A stretch of DNA of 64,000 nt from Zygaena filipendulae. Taxonomy: Eukaryota; Arthropoda; Insecta; Lepidoptera; Zygaenidae. A program made the translations under genes and the position numbers. The stretch covers positions 1-64,000 of the forward strand of contig CAJRBF020000009.1 in NCBI GenBank assembly GCA_907165275.2, read 5' to 3'. The notes below the pieces were generated by a model. The model had not been told where the DNA came from and ran no database searches. It saw nothing but the letters and a program-made list of their open reading frames with translations. Shown here one piece after another: positions 9,261 to 20,321 of the stretch. How positions within the stretch are numbered: the stretch's first letter is position 1; each line of letters begins with the position of its first letter.

Positions 9261-9416
9261 GACGACTTGAGCAATCTAGCCCTAGTTTCTGATTTACAGA
9301 AGATCGTTGAGCCAATCTGGTGCCGAATTTGATTCGGCGACGACTTGAGCAATCTAGCCTGAAAATCTGAAACTTTGAAGATCGTTGAGCCAATCTGGTA
9401 CTGAGTTTAAATATAT
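9261..9416 (+). repeat. Two-copy tandem repeat, period 78 bp
   Basis: GACGACTTGAGCAATCTAGC starts at 9261 and again at 9339. Each is followed about 45 bp later by GATCGTTGAGCCAATCTGGT. The middles of the two units differ more than their ends. Confidence 0.7.
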
Positions 9417-9834
9417 GCTTCAACATTAACTGTGGAGAGACACCTGACAATATAGTGAACATAATAGTTTCTAACATAAGTTCTAACATTCAATTATTAA
9501 ATTCAAAGTTTTTACGTATAACTTGTATGTGCTTATGTGTGATGAAAATACTTAATAGTTCACATGATGGTTCCGCGGTACAGGCAGATAGTTCAGGTAT
9601 GTTTTTATTTATTCATAATTTGGTAACTAAACATGCAAACGGGTTATTATTGTTTGTTTTTGTTGTACGATCGACATGTGAATCTTTGCATGATCCATAT
9701 GACAGATACATTTTTAAATCAGTATATTATAATAATTATTGTTTTCACCGCTCCTGGCGAAAGAACGACATTCGTTGTTTTGTTGCATGGTTGATCAAAT
9801 AAATGATCGATCCGACAAGTGAATCATTTTGATT
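9417..9834. other. Unassigned stretch with a weak ORF
   Basis: A plus-strand open frame of 115 codons starts only at GTG (9455) and has no recognisable domain. A good splice donor (TTCAG|GTATGT) near 9599 lies inside it, so part could be an exon, but nothing confirms this. Confidence 0.3.
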
Positions 9835-9936
9835 GGTATATATTGTATGGTCTGGACCATCGGAGTGATTTCGCGAGCGAGCACGTGCTCGCTCATTGCG
9901 AAAGAACGAAGTGGTCCAGAACATACAATATATACC
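9835..9936. repeat. Snapback hairpin (MITE-like) with perfect 20-bp central palindrome
   Basis: The 25-bp arms 9835-9859 and 9912-9936 are inverted copies with one mismatch (GGTATATATTGTATG... against ...CATACAATATATACC). Near the centre lies a perfect 20-bp palindrome, GAGCGAGCACGTGCTCGCTC (9875-9894). No coding potential. It could be a short foldback transposon. Confidence 0.75.
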
Positions 9937-9956
9937 TACTACTCTTTATCTCCATT

Positions 9957-10085
9957 ATTTTCAACCATAATTTATAACCATTCATTATTATTCCATTATT
10001 TATAACCATTTTATTTTCAACCATAATTTATAACCATTCATTATTATTCCATTATTTATAACCATTTTATTTTCAACCATATTTT
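9957..10085 (+). repeat. AT-rich tandem repeat, period 56 bp
   Basis: TCAACCATAATTTATAACC begins at 9961 and 10017, and a third truncated unit begins at 10073. Beyond it, to about 10260, degenerate CCATTTAT/CCAATTTAT words continue, so the array probably decayed from a longer one. Confidence 0.75.
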
Positions 10086-12097
10086 GTTTTTATCCAATTT
10101 ATCCAATTATTCAAGTAATTCCATTTTTACCAATATTTTATTCATTTGGTCCAATTTATTCATTTATACCAGAGATCCATTTCATTATTCCATTTATTAC
10201 TTTTATACCATTCATCACTTAGATTATCAACCACTTTTAACCATTACTTTAGTATAGGTACATCAGGTACATGACCATATATTCCAGTATTACATTTTGT
10301 ACCTAATCCATTAGTAATTAAATCCAATAATCAAAATCGCTTTAACTAGTTATTCCTTACACAATTGGTAGAGTAAATTCTTTTTCCCTCAAGTACCTAG
10401 ATTAAATTGACATTGAAAGAACTTTATTTGACACAACACATAGGTACATTAATTTTTTAAAAAAGTATGAATAAGGGACTGCTTCCCAACCGCCAAACTA
10501 TCAGAAACGTACCGGGAGATCGCAAGCGCACCAAACCCAAAATTAACTATAAATTCTTCTATGCTATCCACCTGACTCGTCTGTCGAGATTGTATCGGTC
10601 TCAGAGTCTATTTAGAACAATTGTATGTAATCTGACTATGCTTTGACACCTTATGGACAAGTTCTAGTTGAAGAAAAGAAAGAAGTCTATCCATTACAAA
10701 CAACCAAGGAAACAAACAAAAATGGATCTTATGTCCTTATTGGCGCCTATCCGATAATATACGGAGGTAAAGTTATATAAGTTTGCAAACTTTGTAAGTT
10801 TGGATGTAGTGGGTAGTCTCTGGTACTACTGAACAGATTCTTAAAATTCCTTTATAAAAGATACTGACACAGCACAGGAGTGACACGTACTTTCCATTTC
10901 CAAACAAAGAATTCCTGCCGAAATATCAAAATTCACGCTGGGAAATCAGCGGGGAAACAGATATTTTAATAGGTTAGGTATGGATAAAAGTGAAATAGGC
11001 AATAAGGTAGGTACATTTTATCCGGATGTAAAGGAATTTCGCGGGTTGAATCGCGGGGGATAGTAGGCACCTAGCAGTAAAATATTACTTATCGTTGAAG
11101 GTAAATTATGATAATACTCTAAAACTGATTTTGTTCTCTATACGTATTTATTTAAGTATTATTAATGAATGTTGGCATATAATCAAAAAAGAAAACTGTG
11201 ACTATTGTTTTAAACAAGATTCGAATTTGAAAACTAACTTAGAGACCACACTTGAATCGCAACCTTTTAATGTGTTATACAAATGCATATTACGTTTAAT
11301 TAAATTGTTTAAATTACAGGAGGATTACAGAATAATTTCACAGAAAGTACCTTTACCTATCTATTTTCTTCAAAAGCTCAATGGTTAAATAGAGTTACTA
11401 CTGCATTAATTAACATCAAGTTAAATATTGTGTAATTCCACTACAAATTATTAAGAAAGACTTACCGGCTACCGCTACCACAATAACCACGAGTATACTC
11501 CGCTACTAAGCGCACTAAAGAAGAAATGCTGTAATTGAATACCCGCGCATAATCACACATTTTTAGACTTATAAGCATTGATATATTCCTATAAGAAAAA
11601 AATCTCCAGGACCCACCATTTACTACGAATTCTATCGACACCTGACCTTCATACTTTTATTGGACTACCTCCAAAACCTTTTACAAAAATATCTGATGGA
11701 AGCAATAAGACAAGTTTTAGCGAGCAATCTCGAGTATCTAAATTAACCCGTGTAATCGGTATTGTCAGGGAATGCCTCTAAAATCTTTTGTTTCTATTTA
11801 TGCCATGTAAATTCATAAGAACGCAAAGTCTTGTGCCACAACTTAGCCAATCCAGTCAAACGTGACTGCACATAATAACTTTTCCATCATCGTTCCAACC
11901 ATGTATTGCCCTTAGATGTTCGATCTTATCAAGATTTTATTAAGCCATTGTAATACCGGCAATTCCGATTTCTCAAAATCGAATTCGGGAAAAATACGGG
12001 TTTAACCAAGACGTTACTATAATATGGAGCGATCCTACCAGTATCATCCAGTTGTGAAGATTCTTTATTTCTCACGGCCCGTGGAGAAGGCGTATCT
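10086..12097. other. Unassigned AT-rich DNA
   Basis: Two kilobases with no supported gene. A 97-codon open frame at 11095-11388 has the Leu/Ile/Lys bias of chance AT-rich ORFs. No RNA gene or clear transposon end is seen. Confidence 0.4.
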
Positions 12098-12203
12098 CTA
12101 GGCCGCCATGGCGCCCAGGATCTGGAAGTGATCCATGACCGTCGTTTCGTTTAACAGGACTCCGAGAATGCTTTGGCTGCTTGAATCCTTAATAATCCCA
12201 CTT
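12098..12203 (-). CDS. Possible terminal exon of an unidentified gene
   Basis: On the minus strand a GC-richer island follows an acceptor ACATTTCAG (exon start 12203). It stays open for 34 codons in one frame (IIKDSSSQSILGVLL ... ILGAMAA) to TAG at 12098-12100. The contrast with the surrounding AT-rich DNA suggests an exon. About 310 bp upstream on the same strand, a 24-codon ORF (12515-12589, ATGGCAGCAACAAAGG start in a good Kozak context) could be a first exon, but no donor gives an unambiguous frame match. Family unknown. Confidence 0.3.
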
Positions 12204-13072
12204 CTGAAATGTTAAATTATTAGCATTAGTAAGGATACCTAGTAAATAAAACAAAGCCTGATTTTAACAAAACTATATTCCTTTGTGTCTGTATTACCAA
12301 TTATAATAAAAACTCTTTGATATAATTTGTATCAAATTATATAAAAATCAAAGCCAGTATAGATAAGCAATAGGAATCTCAAAACATGTTACGCATAAAG
12401 TAATCAAATCTCTGAAGCTAAAGTTAAGCTTGAACAGTATATCCTATGAGAACAATACAGTAATCACAATTATTATTACAAGCATTAAATAGAGCCAAAA
12501 CTGTCTACCAATACTTAACTTTCGATGTTATGATGTCTTCCATCTAGGAAATCACCAGCACCACTGACTCGATCCTTTGTTGCTGCCATTATGTAAACAT
12601 GTTCTCCCGCGCGTTTTTCCCGCTATCTCAAATAACATTTTATTTACTCTACAGTCTATGAATTCACAATGTTGCCAGTTATTAAATATGAATTGGCCAT
12701 GGAAATGCAATTTAAATCACTTTAATAAACATTGGTATAATTATTTAAATTAAGAATCACAATACATAGCATAAGAATCATAATAATATTAATCAATTTT
12801 AATATATTAGTACAGAATACCTAAATCACTATTCACAAGATACAACTCCATTTGCAATTCCATGTTAAGTATACAAGTATACCTATCACTTATTCGTATT
12901 AGTGAAACTCTTTATTTTCATAAAATATTCTCTTATTTTACGTGTACTTATTGAAAAATACATCCGTTTTGCCTTTTTTTTTTCTTTCTTCTGTGTTGTA
13001 TTGCGATAAACAGATCTATTGACTAAACGGTACCTTGAAATTCATTTAATTGTACCAACCCAGGTTTTCGGA
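12204..13072. other. Unassigned DNA left of element B
   Basis: Contains the short candidate first exon at 12515-12589 (minus) and otherwise AT-rich DNA with an oligo-T tract near 12970-12985. It ends at the GTCT target site of element B (13073-13076). Confidence 0.4.
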
Positions 13073-13076
13073 GTCT

Positions 13077-13159
13077 TGAAGTGGTGTATGTTGACAGTAT
13101 TAAACGATCATTTAACAAGAGTGGTTGTTTCCATTCGCTCGCCTTAAGACGTCCCTACA
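13077..13159 (+). repeat. 5' LTR of element B (83 bp)
   Basis: Begins TGAAGTGGTG and ends CCCTACA. It is identical to 31319-31401. The preceding GTCT matches the four bases after the 3' LTR. Confidence 0.9.
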
Positions 13160-13172
13160 TGGCGACCCTGCC
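13160..13172 (+). promoter_or_regulatory. Primer-binding site of element B
   Basis: TGGCGACCCTGCC starts at the first base after the LTR. The TGGCGACC start matches a class of insect gypsy primer sites, complementary to a tRNA 3' end. I do not assign the tRNA firmly. Confidence 0.65.
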
Positions 13173-13812
13173 TAAAACGGGTCTGCCTGTCCGGCGCAGG
13201 CGCACCGCGTATTTACGTATTTAAAATTACCTACTCGTAATCAAGAAAAATAGAAAGGAGAAAATTAATGAAGAAAAATTTAAAAATTTAATTTAATTTA
13301 AAAATGCAACGCATAAAGTTTCCGAAAATAATAATCAGGCAAAATGTGTCGAAGTAGTCCGGAAAAACAAGAAAAACGCGTATAAAAGGTGTCATCGCCA
13401 GTGGATGCGGCGCGAAATAGCACGACATGCCTTGAGAAGAAGTCTTGCGAGGCGCCAGGAGGAGCAGCAACACGCTGGATCCAGCGCAGTTGCCATAGCA
13501 GGAGGCAAGCATTAAATTGTGAGTGATGTGCAGGCAAGTACAATTTTATGAGTGCAAGTGCAGTGCAGTGCAAGTGAAAGCTAAAAATAAATAAAAAATA
13601 AATGTAGAGACTTTAAAACATAGTCTTAGTAACAGATAGTAATAAATATTATAATAATTATAATATGATGCATGTAAGTACCTTACCATTGTAACGAGCC
13701 ATTTGTTTAAATTCCTGTGCCCATAAAAGTAGTCGCGACGACTCCGCGCGTAACCACTACTACGGTACATTATGGCTCCCAATACTGTAGTTACTTTTAC
13801 TTTAAAGTTAAT
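13173..13812 (+). other. Leader region of element B
   Basis: About 640 bp between the primer site and the first gag ATG. It includes a GC-rich patch (13380-13510) and TGCAGTGCAGTGCAAGTG-type repeats near 13550. No long ORF. It presumably carries packaging signals. Confidence 0.45.
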
Positions 13813-14077
13813 ATGGATAGTAAACTAGTGGAAAATTTGGACGAATTAAATAAAATTAAGAAGTATTTGATTAAGAAAGGACAGTCTAGATTTAAAGGGA
13901 ATGTTTTAGAAGATAAGTTAAAGTTGGCAAAAAAAATTTTTCTTGAATGTCAAGACATATTAAAGTATTCGTTGTCACAAAAAGGGCAAAAATATGAACT
14001 AATTGTAATAGCAAATAACGCAAATGATAATATAAATAAAGTGTATGGCGATATAAAAAATCTATGTATCAAGCCCA
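13813..14077 (+). CDS. Element B gag, N-terminal part (interrupted by element A)
   Basis: ORF from ATG 13813 (MDSKLVENLDELNKIKKYLI...). It is rich in Lys/Leu with coiled-coil character and runs into the LTR of element A at 14078. Its downstream continuation lies 10.3 kb away at 24379, after one copy of the CCCA target duplication is discounted. In that frame a TAA occurs at 24429-24431, only one codon before the ATG pair of the next gag ORF in the same frame. The piece therefore either encodes a separate protein of about 105 aa or is the N-terminus of Gag with a stop that arose by mutation or is read through. Confidence 0.75.
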
Positions 14078-16382
14078 TGTAACTTTCACCCTCCTTCATC
14101 AATTTATGAACAACATCAAAGATGTTGAACATTTTAATTTGGCCAATTTCGTCTAATAGTTAGACCCAGTGTTACGTTGTGTTTTAAATGACTTCAGTTC
14201 TTTTAGGTTGAGATTCGATTCCGTCATCATCCTATCCGCATTATTATAATGGGTCGAGGTTGGACTTAGGTATTAATTGAATAAAACAACCATCAATTAA
14301 TTTGACATTTTATTTTAATAATTGTGCATAATATTTCTGTAAGAAATATTTATATTTAGTACACCCAACTGCGTTTGAGTTGGGTGACATTCGTTCTTTA
14401 TATGAACTCGCTCTACACGAACGGTTCTATTTTTAAGTGCGAGACTACACTGTACATTTATTTAACGTCTGTGCGTTAATAGTGTTGTTAGCTCGGAAGC
14501 AGAGAGACTCCAAAGACGGTATCCATATTACAGTGGTACACATAATCACTAACTTTCGTCTATCGACGCTAGTAGTGTTCGGATTCTGAGATAGGAATAT
14601 GATGCTCATAGAACACCTCCCATACGATGTTTAATTATAATCAACTTGATATTCCAATAGGAATATTTACAATGGCTCTCACTACATAACAAGTTTATTA
14701 TATAGCGAGAGGTGGAATAGCCCCGTCCTGCGCTACCCACGGTGATGGTCATCCACCTGCTCATAAGCAGTTACCACCCCCCCCCACCTGTGTTGCACAA
14801 GGTAGAGAGTTCTCCAAATATGCATAACCGACATCCGTTAGAGGATGAATCAGCTATATGAGACTGTACGTCCCGTATCAGCAGCAATCGTTGGAGGTCA
14901 TAATTCGGCGGTGCCGAGACCCCTGGGTACGTGTCAGCCCGAAGACCGAGGCCGTAATGCGGATAGTACCGCGACCTCAACACCATCCCAATAATTCAAA
15001 TATAAGTGTATGAGACCAGTCTCGCCGGACATCATAACTTCAGTCGGTCAATTTGTGTTATAGTAGCTACACGTAGCTAAGGCCGAAGCCAAATTGATTG
15101 GATCACAACTCGTCCTCGTACAACACCCACTCAGCACTCGTTTATTTTGATAAACAAGTCGTGTTGAAAAACACAACTGTTTACCGAGATCAAGCGTTAA
15201 CGACTAGGTCGTCCACAGCCGATCCCATAGTCTCTGCACAACGTAACAAAGTCACAAAGCGCATTGACTATAATTATTATGTTTGTAAAAAAAAGAAAGT
15301 AATGTTATCTTGAAAGAAGAGCGTTCAACACTCCCTTGGTGTAGGAAGCGATCCCGCGTCTCCAGTCAGCCGCATAGTCGATGATAGTTTTTGAATAACA
15401 CGGAAGGCGTAGTTATTCAATAGACAAGATACAATACGTGCACAACGAAACCCGTCACGGCGAAGACAACTCAAGGCGCGGATTTTTACCTCTCTACGTT
15501 ATCTTACGCTCGCGACGCGCGACGTCTAACCGCTCAGGATTAGAGTTCATCGTCGTTGTAAATTCCAATAAATTGAAAATACACGTTTGCATCGAGCCGA
15601 TAAGATGTGATGAATTATAATTTAATTACAATAAAATTACAATCCATACACACCGAAAGCCTTCCTCATAATAATATATGTCTTCGCACAAGATATCCTA
15701 ACGAACGTCGAGCGCGTTGACAAGGCTTTCGTACAGAGCGACAAAGTCACTAAGTACGTAAGCTCGTTCGAACTCCCAACTTCATCATCTTTTGTGTGAT
15801 CAGTGGTCGACGGACATTTTACCTAGACCTTCATGTGAGTCTCCAATTTAATTATTTAGATAAGCATAATAATGCAAATCTATATTCGAGCCACCACCAA
15901 ACTCGTTATTCAACATTTAATGTTGTATACGCGACGCATTGTAAACGCGACGCGTTGCCTTCCGATCCGACTCGCTCGTCCGCCGATGCCACTTCACGTC
16001 TCAGCCGCCCGCGTGGATACTGGCGGTGCGTTCACGTCTCGTTTGAGAGGGGTATGCGGGGGGTTGGGGGGTACAAGTCGATATCACCGTTACATCTGAA
16101 ACCAAGCACACGGTTAATATACCTTATTGTAAACATTTTATTTCATATGAATAATTACTTTATTCATTTTAGTTTATGAATTATACATCAATAATCATAC
16201 AAAATTTAGATTGTGAGTTTATCAACTCGCAATACTTTAAATACATTTCAACTTAAGTTTTATAGTGTATTATATCATAATACATTATACATACAGTGTA
16301 TTATGTTATAATACACTATACATATATCTTTAAAATGCTTTTTCGAATATAAATAAATTTTTAAGCCTCATAGGGCGTCACA
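14078..16382 (-). repeat. 3' LTR of element A (left copy)
   Basis: TGTAAC...GTCACA on the plus strand, so TGTGAC...GTTACA in the element's sense. It contains an AT-rich imperfect palindrome pair near 16265-16320 (TGTATTATGTTATAATACA). Short ORFs inside (up to 127 codons) recur in the other LTR and are not considered genes. Confidence 0.95.
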
Positions 16383-16396
16383 ATCCCCCCCCAAAG

Positions 16397-16916
16397 TTTT
16401 ATGAAACACTGAGTAATAAAACTTTCTAAGTTATTTTCGCCTTTTTAATTATACCATAAATTTATTATTTTTTTTTTTTTTGGGAAGCAGCCGCCCCAAC
16501 ACCCCTCCAACCACATTCAATCGTTCACCAATAAAGTGATGTGGAATGGCGATGTGTTTGTTATAGTATTAATTAGTTTTGCTAGATCTCATATAGTTAT
16601 GCTTTATCGCATAATAGGTGATTAAAGTATGTTTGTTATATCAAGACATCTTTTGGTTTTTGAACCAATATATATTGTTTAACTGATTGAATGTGATTGA
16701 GCCACTTCTCCCTGACCCAATTTATTTTCTATGCCTTTATTCACTTAAAATAATTATCACAATTATTTATGTACATTCGAATCAACAATATTTACAATCT
16801 TAAGATACAATCTTAATGATTAATATTTCGAATCAACAACATTATTTACACATTAACAACCATCTTAAACATTAAAAATGTTTACATTATTATCGGACCT
16901 TCGGGGTAGTCCTTTA
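16397..16916 (-). other. 3' untranslated region of element A
   Basis: AT-rich, no ORF. It lies between the pol stop and the polypurine tract and includes an oligo-T tract on the plus strand near 16470-16480. Confidence 0.6.
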
Positions 16917-19007
16917 TTATTTGTAATATTTGTACAAGTGAATAGCATTATAATTGCCTTTAAGGTTATCAGTGTTCACGTCTTGTAGAGTATAAACATT
17001 ATTGAAAGGCACGGCGGCCACTCTGTATGGACCTTCATACAAAAATTCAAACTTTTTTGTCTCTTTACGCCCTTTAACGGACCTGTTATCTCTACGTATT
17101 TTTACTAAGTCACCAATTTGAAATACAATCAATTTATGACTCTTGTCATATTTTGTGCGTCGTACATTACTAGCACTTTTTAAATTCTCTCGAACTTGAG
17201 TTCTGATATCGTGTAAATTTAAGGGTTTTCTGTTGATCATGAGCTTCTCATCAAATGATAATTTATTTGGTTCACCGTACATAACTTCACACGGAGTGAA
17301 GCCTATACTGTCATGAAAACTATTGTTATATAACTCTTCTAAAGTCGGTAGTATATTAGGCCAAGACTTATGATTCGAACCACAATAGGTTCTAAACAAT
17401 CTACCCAACTCTCTGTTTACTCTTTCAACTGTATTCGGTCTAGGATTCCTTACAGTGTTATATATAGCTTTGATGCCCAACTCTTTCACGCCATCTCTCC
17501 ACACATTACTTATAAATTGCTTTCCATTGTCAGTCATTATAGTTTTCGGTTTTATAATTTGTGAAAAGTGTTTTAGTTTAGATAAAACACTTCTGCCGGT
17601 GGCATCTTTCATCGGGTATAACTTTATAAATTTACTGAATGTGTCCTGAAAGACTATTATGAATTTCAGCCCGAGGGTTCCTGCTGGTAGCGGTCCGTAT
17701 ATATCTGCCATTACAATGTCTCCAATGTCTTTAGACAATATCGACTGACAGGGTCCAACATATTTAATATTCTCGCTCTTTGACATTTGGCATACATGAC
17801 ATGTTTTAATCCTCTTTCTCACATCTCTAGTAAGCGCATGCCAATAAAATCTATCTTTAATATATTTTACAACTTTATAAGCACCTTGATGCCCCATTTC
17901 AAGGTGTACTTGATCGATTATATCGTTAATTAAGATTTTTGGAAGATATATGACTTCCTTGCTCGTCTCAATTGAACTATAATACAAAATGTTGTTTCGT
18001 AATTTACATCGCAATATAATTCTATCTGATCTACTTTGTGCCACACTCACGCTTCCCAGACGTTCTTTAATTGCGCTGATATCAGCGTCTAATGATTGTA
18101 GTTCAGATAATCGGTTCAATTTTTCTTTGAGCTCAACATTTTCAGTAGTTTCTGTATATAATATCTCGAAGCATATACCCCTATCTTCCTGTATATGCTT
18201 GCCCTCAGGCAAATATCTCGATAATATATCAGCAACTAAATTTTGTTTTCCTGTTATGTGTTCTACTTTATAATTAAACTGTTCCAAATAAAGTATCCAA
18301 CGCGTTACTCTACTGTTATAAAGCTTCCAATTCTTCACGAATATCAAAGCTTTATGATCAGTTTTAATCGTCAACTGTGCACCTCTTAGATATGTTTCAA
18401 ACTTTTTTATACAACTTATTATTGCATAAAATTCTTGTTCAGTTACTGTCCAGTTTAATTCTGGTCCTTTTAATGTTTTACTGTGGTATCCTAAAATTTT
18501 CATTTCGTTATTATCGTCCAATTGATAGAGCACACCAGCCAATCCAATGCCCGAACAATCAGTTTGTAAGTAATACGGTTTATTAAAATCCGGATGGTGT
18601 AACATCACGGTTTTTATAAATCTTTCTTTTAATCGATCAAATGCACCTTGTTCCTCGGAACCCCAATTCCATGATTGATCTTTCTTTAATAGTTTACGCA
18701 ATGGTACGATCAAATTGCTATAATCATGTATAAATCTTCGATAAAAATTACAGAGCCCCAAAAACGCTCTTAATTGTTTTACTTTCTTAGGTTTTGGAAA
18801 ATCTCTTATACTCTTTAACTTGTCTGGATCTGTTTGTATCCCTTCAGTGGATATTATGAAACCCAACATCTTAATCTCTTTACATATAAATTCACATTTT
18901 TGCAAGTTACAGGTCATACCCGCTTCATACAGTTTGCCAAGGACCGTCTGTATATATATGTTCGAAGTGTAAATCCAACGTTCCAGTTGTGATAATTGCC
19001 AAGTCAT
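16917..19007 (-). CDS. Element A pol, 3' part: end of RT, RNase H, integrase
   Basis: Open frame covering the RT thumb (a GKLYEAGMTCNLQKCEF region), RNase H (LQTDCSGIGLAGVL and KTDHKALIF) and integrase. The integrase has an HHCC zinc finger (HLEMGHQG ... CHVCQ), catalytic DDE residues in VMADIYGPL, MTDNGKQF and NTVERVNREL, and a C-terminal GPY module (YEGPYRV). The first ATG of this frame (19007) is not a real start. The frame continues that of 18925-20307 after a shift inside the TATATATAT run at 18951-18959, where loss of one TA would explain the break. The YLDD active site of RT lies in the upstream frame. This copy cannot make full Pol without correction. Confidence 0.9.
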   Translation of the reverse strand: MTWQLSQLERWIYTSNIYIQTVLGKLYEAGMTCNLQKCEFICKEIKMLGFIISTEGIQTDPDKLKSIRDFPKPKKVKQLRAFLGLCNFYRRFIHDYSNLIVPLRKLLKKDQSWNWGSEEQGAFDRLKERFIKTVMLHHPDFNKPYYLQTDCSGIGLAGVLYQLDDNNEMKILGYHSKTLKGPELNWTVTEQEFYAIISCIKKFETYLRGAQLTIKTDHKALIFVKNWKLYNSRVTRWILYLEQFNYKVEHITGKQNLVADILSRYLPEGKHIQEDRGICFEILYTETTENVELKEKLNRLSELQSLDADISAIKERLGSVSVAQSRSDRIILRCKLRNNILYYSSIETSKEVIYLPKILINDIIDQVHLEMGHQGAYKVVKYIKDRFYWHALTRDVRKRIKTCHVCQMSKSENIKYVGPCQSILSKDIGDIVMADIYGPLPAGTLGLKFIIVFQDTFSKFIKLYPMKDATGRSVLSKLKHFSQIIKPKTIMTDNGKQFISNVWRDGVKELGIKAIYNTVRNPRPNTVERVNRELGRLFRTYCGSNHKSWPNILPTLEELYNNSFHDSIGFTPCEVMYGEPNKLSFDEKLMINRKPLNLHDIRTQVRENLKSASNVRRTKYDKSHKLIVFQIGDLVKIRRDNRSVKGRKETKKFEFLYEGPYRVAAVPFNNVYTLQDVNTDNLKGNYNAIHLYKYYK

Positions 19008-20307
19008 CTAAGTAATTCACACAAAACTCTCTTACTTCCGGACCCAATATCTTGTCCATTGCACGACTGAAACTTCCCACTGAAGTCTTCAATCCTTGTG
19101 GTAGTACATTGTAAACATACGACTTTCCATTGAAGGTGAACCCTGTGTATTTTCTACTTTCTTTACAAATCGGTATTTGAAAGTATGCATTATTTAAGTC
19201 GATAGTGGTTATATATTTCGCACCATGAAATGAATTCAAAACGTCCAATTGCATTGGAGGTTTTTCAGTTTCGCCAATCATCTTTTTATTTATGCCTCTA
19301 GCATCTAATAAGACTCTTATAGAGCCGTCTTTCTTCAATGTGAATGTTAACGGACTACTGTATGGTGTTGACATTCTCGTTATAATACCATTACTCTCCA
19401 TCTCATCCAACTTCGATTGAAGTTTCGCCCTGTAGGCGTATGGTATAGGGTAAGATCTGTTTACAATAGGAAGCTCATCGACCATCTCTATCTTATGTTC
19501 GTAGCAATTCGCTCGTCCTAGTTGTTCGGAGAACATAGAAGCATAAGATTTTAGAACAACTTTTAAAGTCTCTCTATTTTTAGTGTTTAAGTCGCAACCA
19601 ATTTTTATATTATTAAAAATACTTTCAAAACTTGAGAAATCAATTTTGCATATTGCTACAATATTCCTCTTGAACAACTCTATAAAATATTCTTTTGAAT
19701 CTTTAGTTATATACATTCCAGTTTTATCAGTACTTAAATCTATGATGGCCCTATTCATCCTTAGCCAATCAAAACCAATAAAACAAGATCTTACTAATTT
19801 AGGCACAATTAAGAAACTTGTTTCAATAATTAAATCATTAAATCTCACAGGCAACAATACTATCTGTTGTATTTTAGAGCTCTTTTGTCCGAGGACACCT
19901 CTTATTTGGATTGCTTTTACAGGCATAGTAGCTAAATTCTGATTTTTCTTTGCAATTTCGATCCAGAGCTCTTCTGATATACAGGTAATATCGCTCCCTG
20001 TGTCCAGGAGAGCCTCTATCTCAAAATTGAATATATTTATTACAACTTCACTTTTAAAATTTTCTAGTACTTCAATTTCTCTCTGAGATTCATTTAAAAC
20101 AGACTTAACATTAAGTTCTGAGATAATGACTCCCTGTTGCAACTTGTCTTGTCTATTTTGTAAGTGTTTTACAAAGTTGTACTTCATATTATTAAACTCA
20201 TAGCCTAACCCCTCTTTGTGAGTTTGACCATTTAGTTCGATAGGTTTGTAGAGTCCTTGAGAATTTTTTCCTAACTTCTCGCCTGGGCGCCACCCCATGC
20301 TCTTCAT
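18925..20307 (-). CDS. Element A pol, 5' part: G-patch, protease, RT palm
   Basis: The frame is open from the frameshift heptamer at 20379. The listed start is its first ATG, 20307. Residues 4-36 form a G-patch-like motif (GWRPGEKLGKNSQG ... PI ... GLGY). The aspartic protease has LLDTGSDITC (DTG at 102-104). RT follows, with YSSPLTFTLKKDGSIRVLLD, TIDLNNAYFQIPI, LPQGLKTSVGSF and active site NYLDDLAI near the end. The frame then hits a TA-repeat frameshift and stops at 18925. G-patches bind RNA or helicases and are known next to the protease in betaretroviruses. Here the motif precedes the protease, immediately after the frameshift. Expression is expected as a Gag-Pol fusion by -1 frameshifting, not from ATG 20307. 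Confidence 0.9.
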   Translation of the reverse strand: MKSMGWRPGEKLGKNSQGLYKPIELNGQTHKEGLGYEFNNMKYNFVKHLQNRQDKLQQGVIISELNVKSVLNESQREIEVLENFKSEVVINIFNFEIEALLDTGSDITCISEELWIEIAKKNQNLATMPVKAIQIRGVLGQKSSKIQQIVLLPVRFNDLIIETSFLIVPKLVRSCFIGFDWLRMNRAIIDLSTDKTGMYITKDSKEYFIELFKRNIVAICKIDFSSFESIFNNIKIGCDLNTKNRETLKVVLKSYASMFSEQLGRANCYEHKIEMVDELPIVNRSYPIPYAYRAKLQSKLDEMESNGIITRMSTPYSSPLTFTLKKDGSIRVLLDARGINKKMIGETEKPPMQLDVLNSFHGAKYITTIDLNNAYFQIPICKESRKYTGFTFNGKSYVYNVLPQGLKTSVGSFSRAMDKILGPEVREFCVNYLDDLAIITTGTLDLHFEHIYTDGPWQTV

Positions 20308-20321
20308 AATGTCGAACCCAC

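Noticed and set aside
9455..9802. 115-codon ORF
   Set aside because: Starts only at GTG, has no domain and no support beyond being open in AT-rich DNA.
11095..11388. 97-codon ORF
   Set aside because: Strong Leu/Ile/Lys bias expected by chance, and no start context or homologous motif.
13077..13159. Chance or solo repeat rather than an LTR, because 83 bp is very short
   Set aside because: Its copy at 31319 is identical, GTCT flanks both, a primer-binding site follows the left copy, and gypsy coding order fills the interval.
14771..16179. ORFs of 60-127 codons inside the left LTR of element A (repeated at 22763-24171)
   Set aside because: They recur only because the LTR is duplicated, lack domains and codon bias, and overlap each other in several frames. 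LTR sequence explains them.
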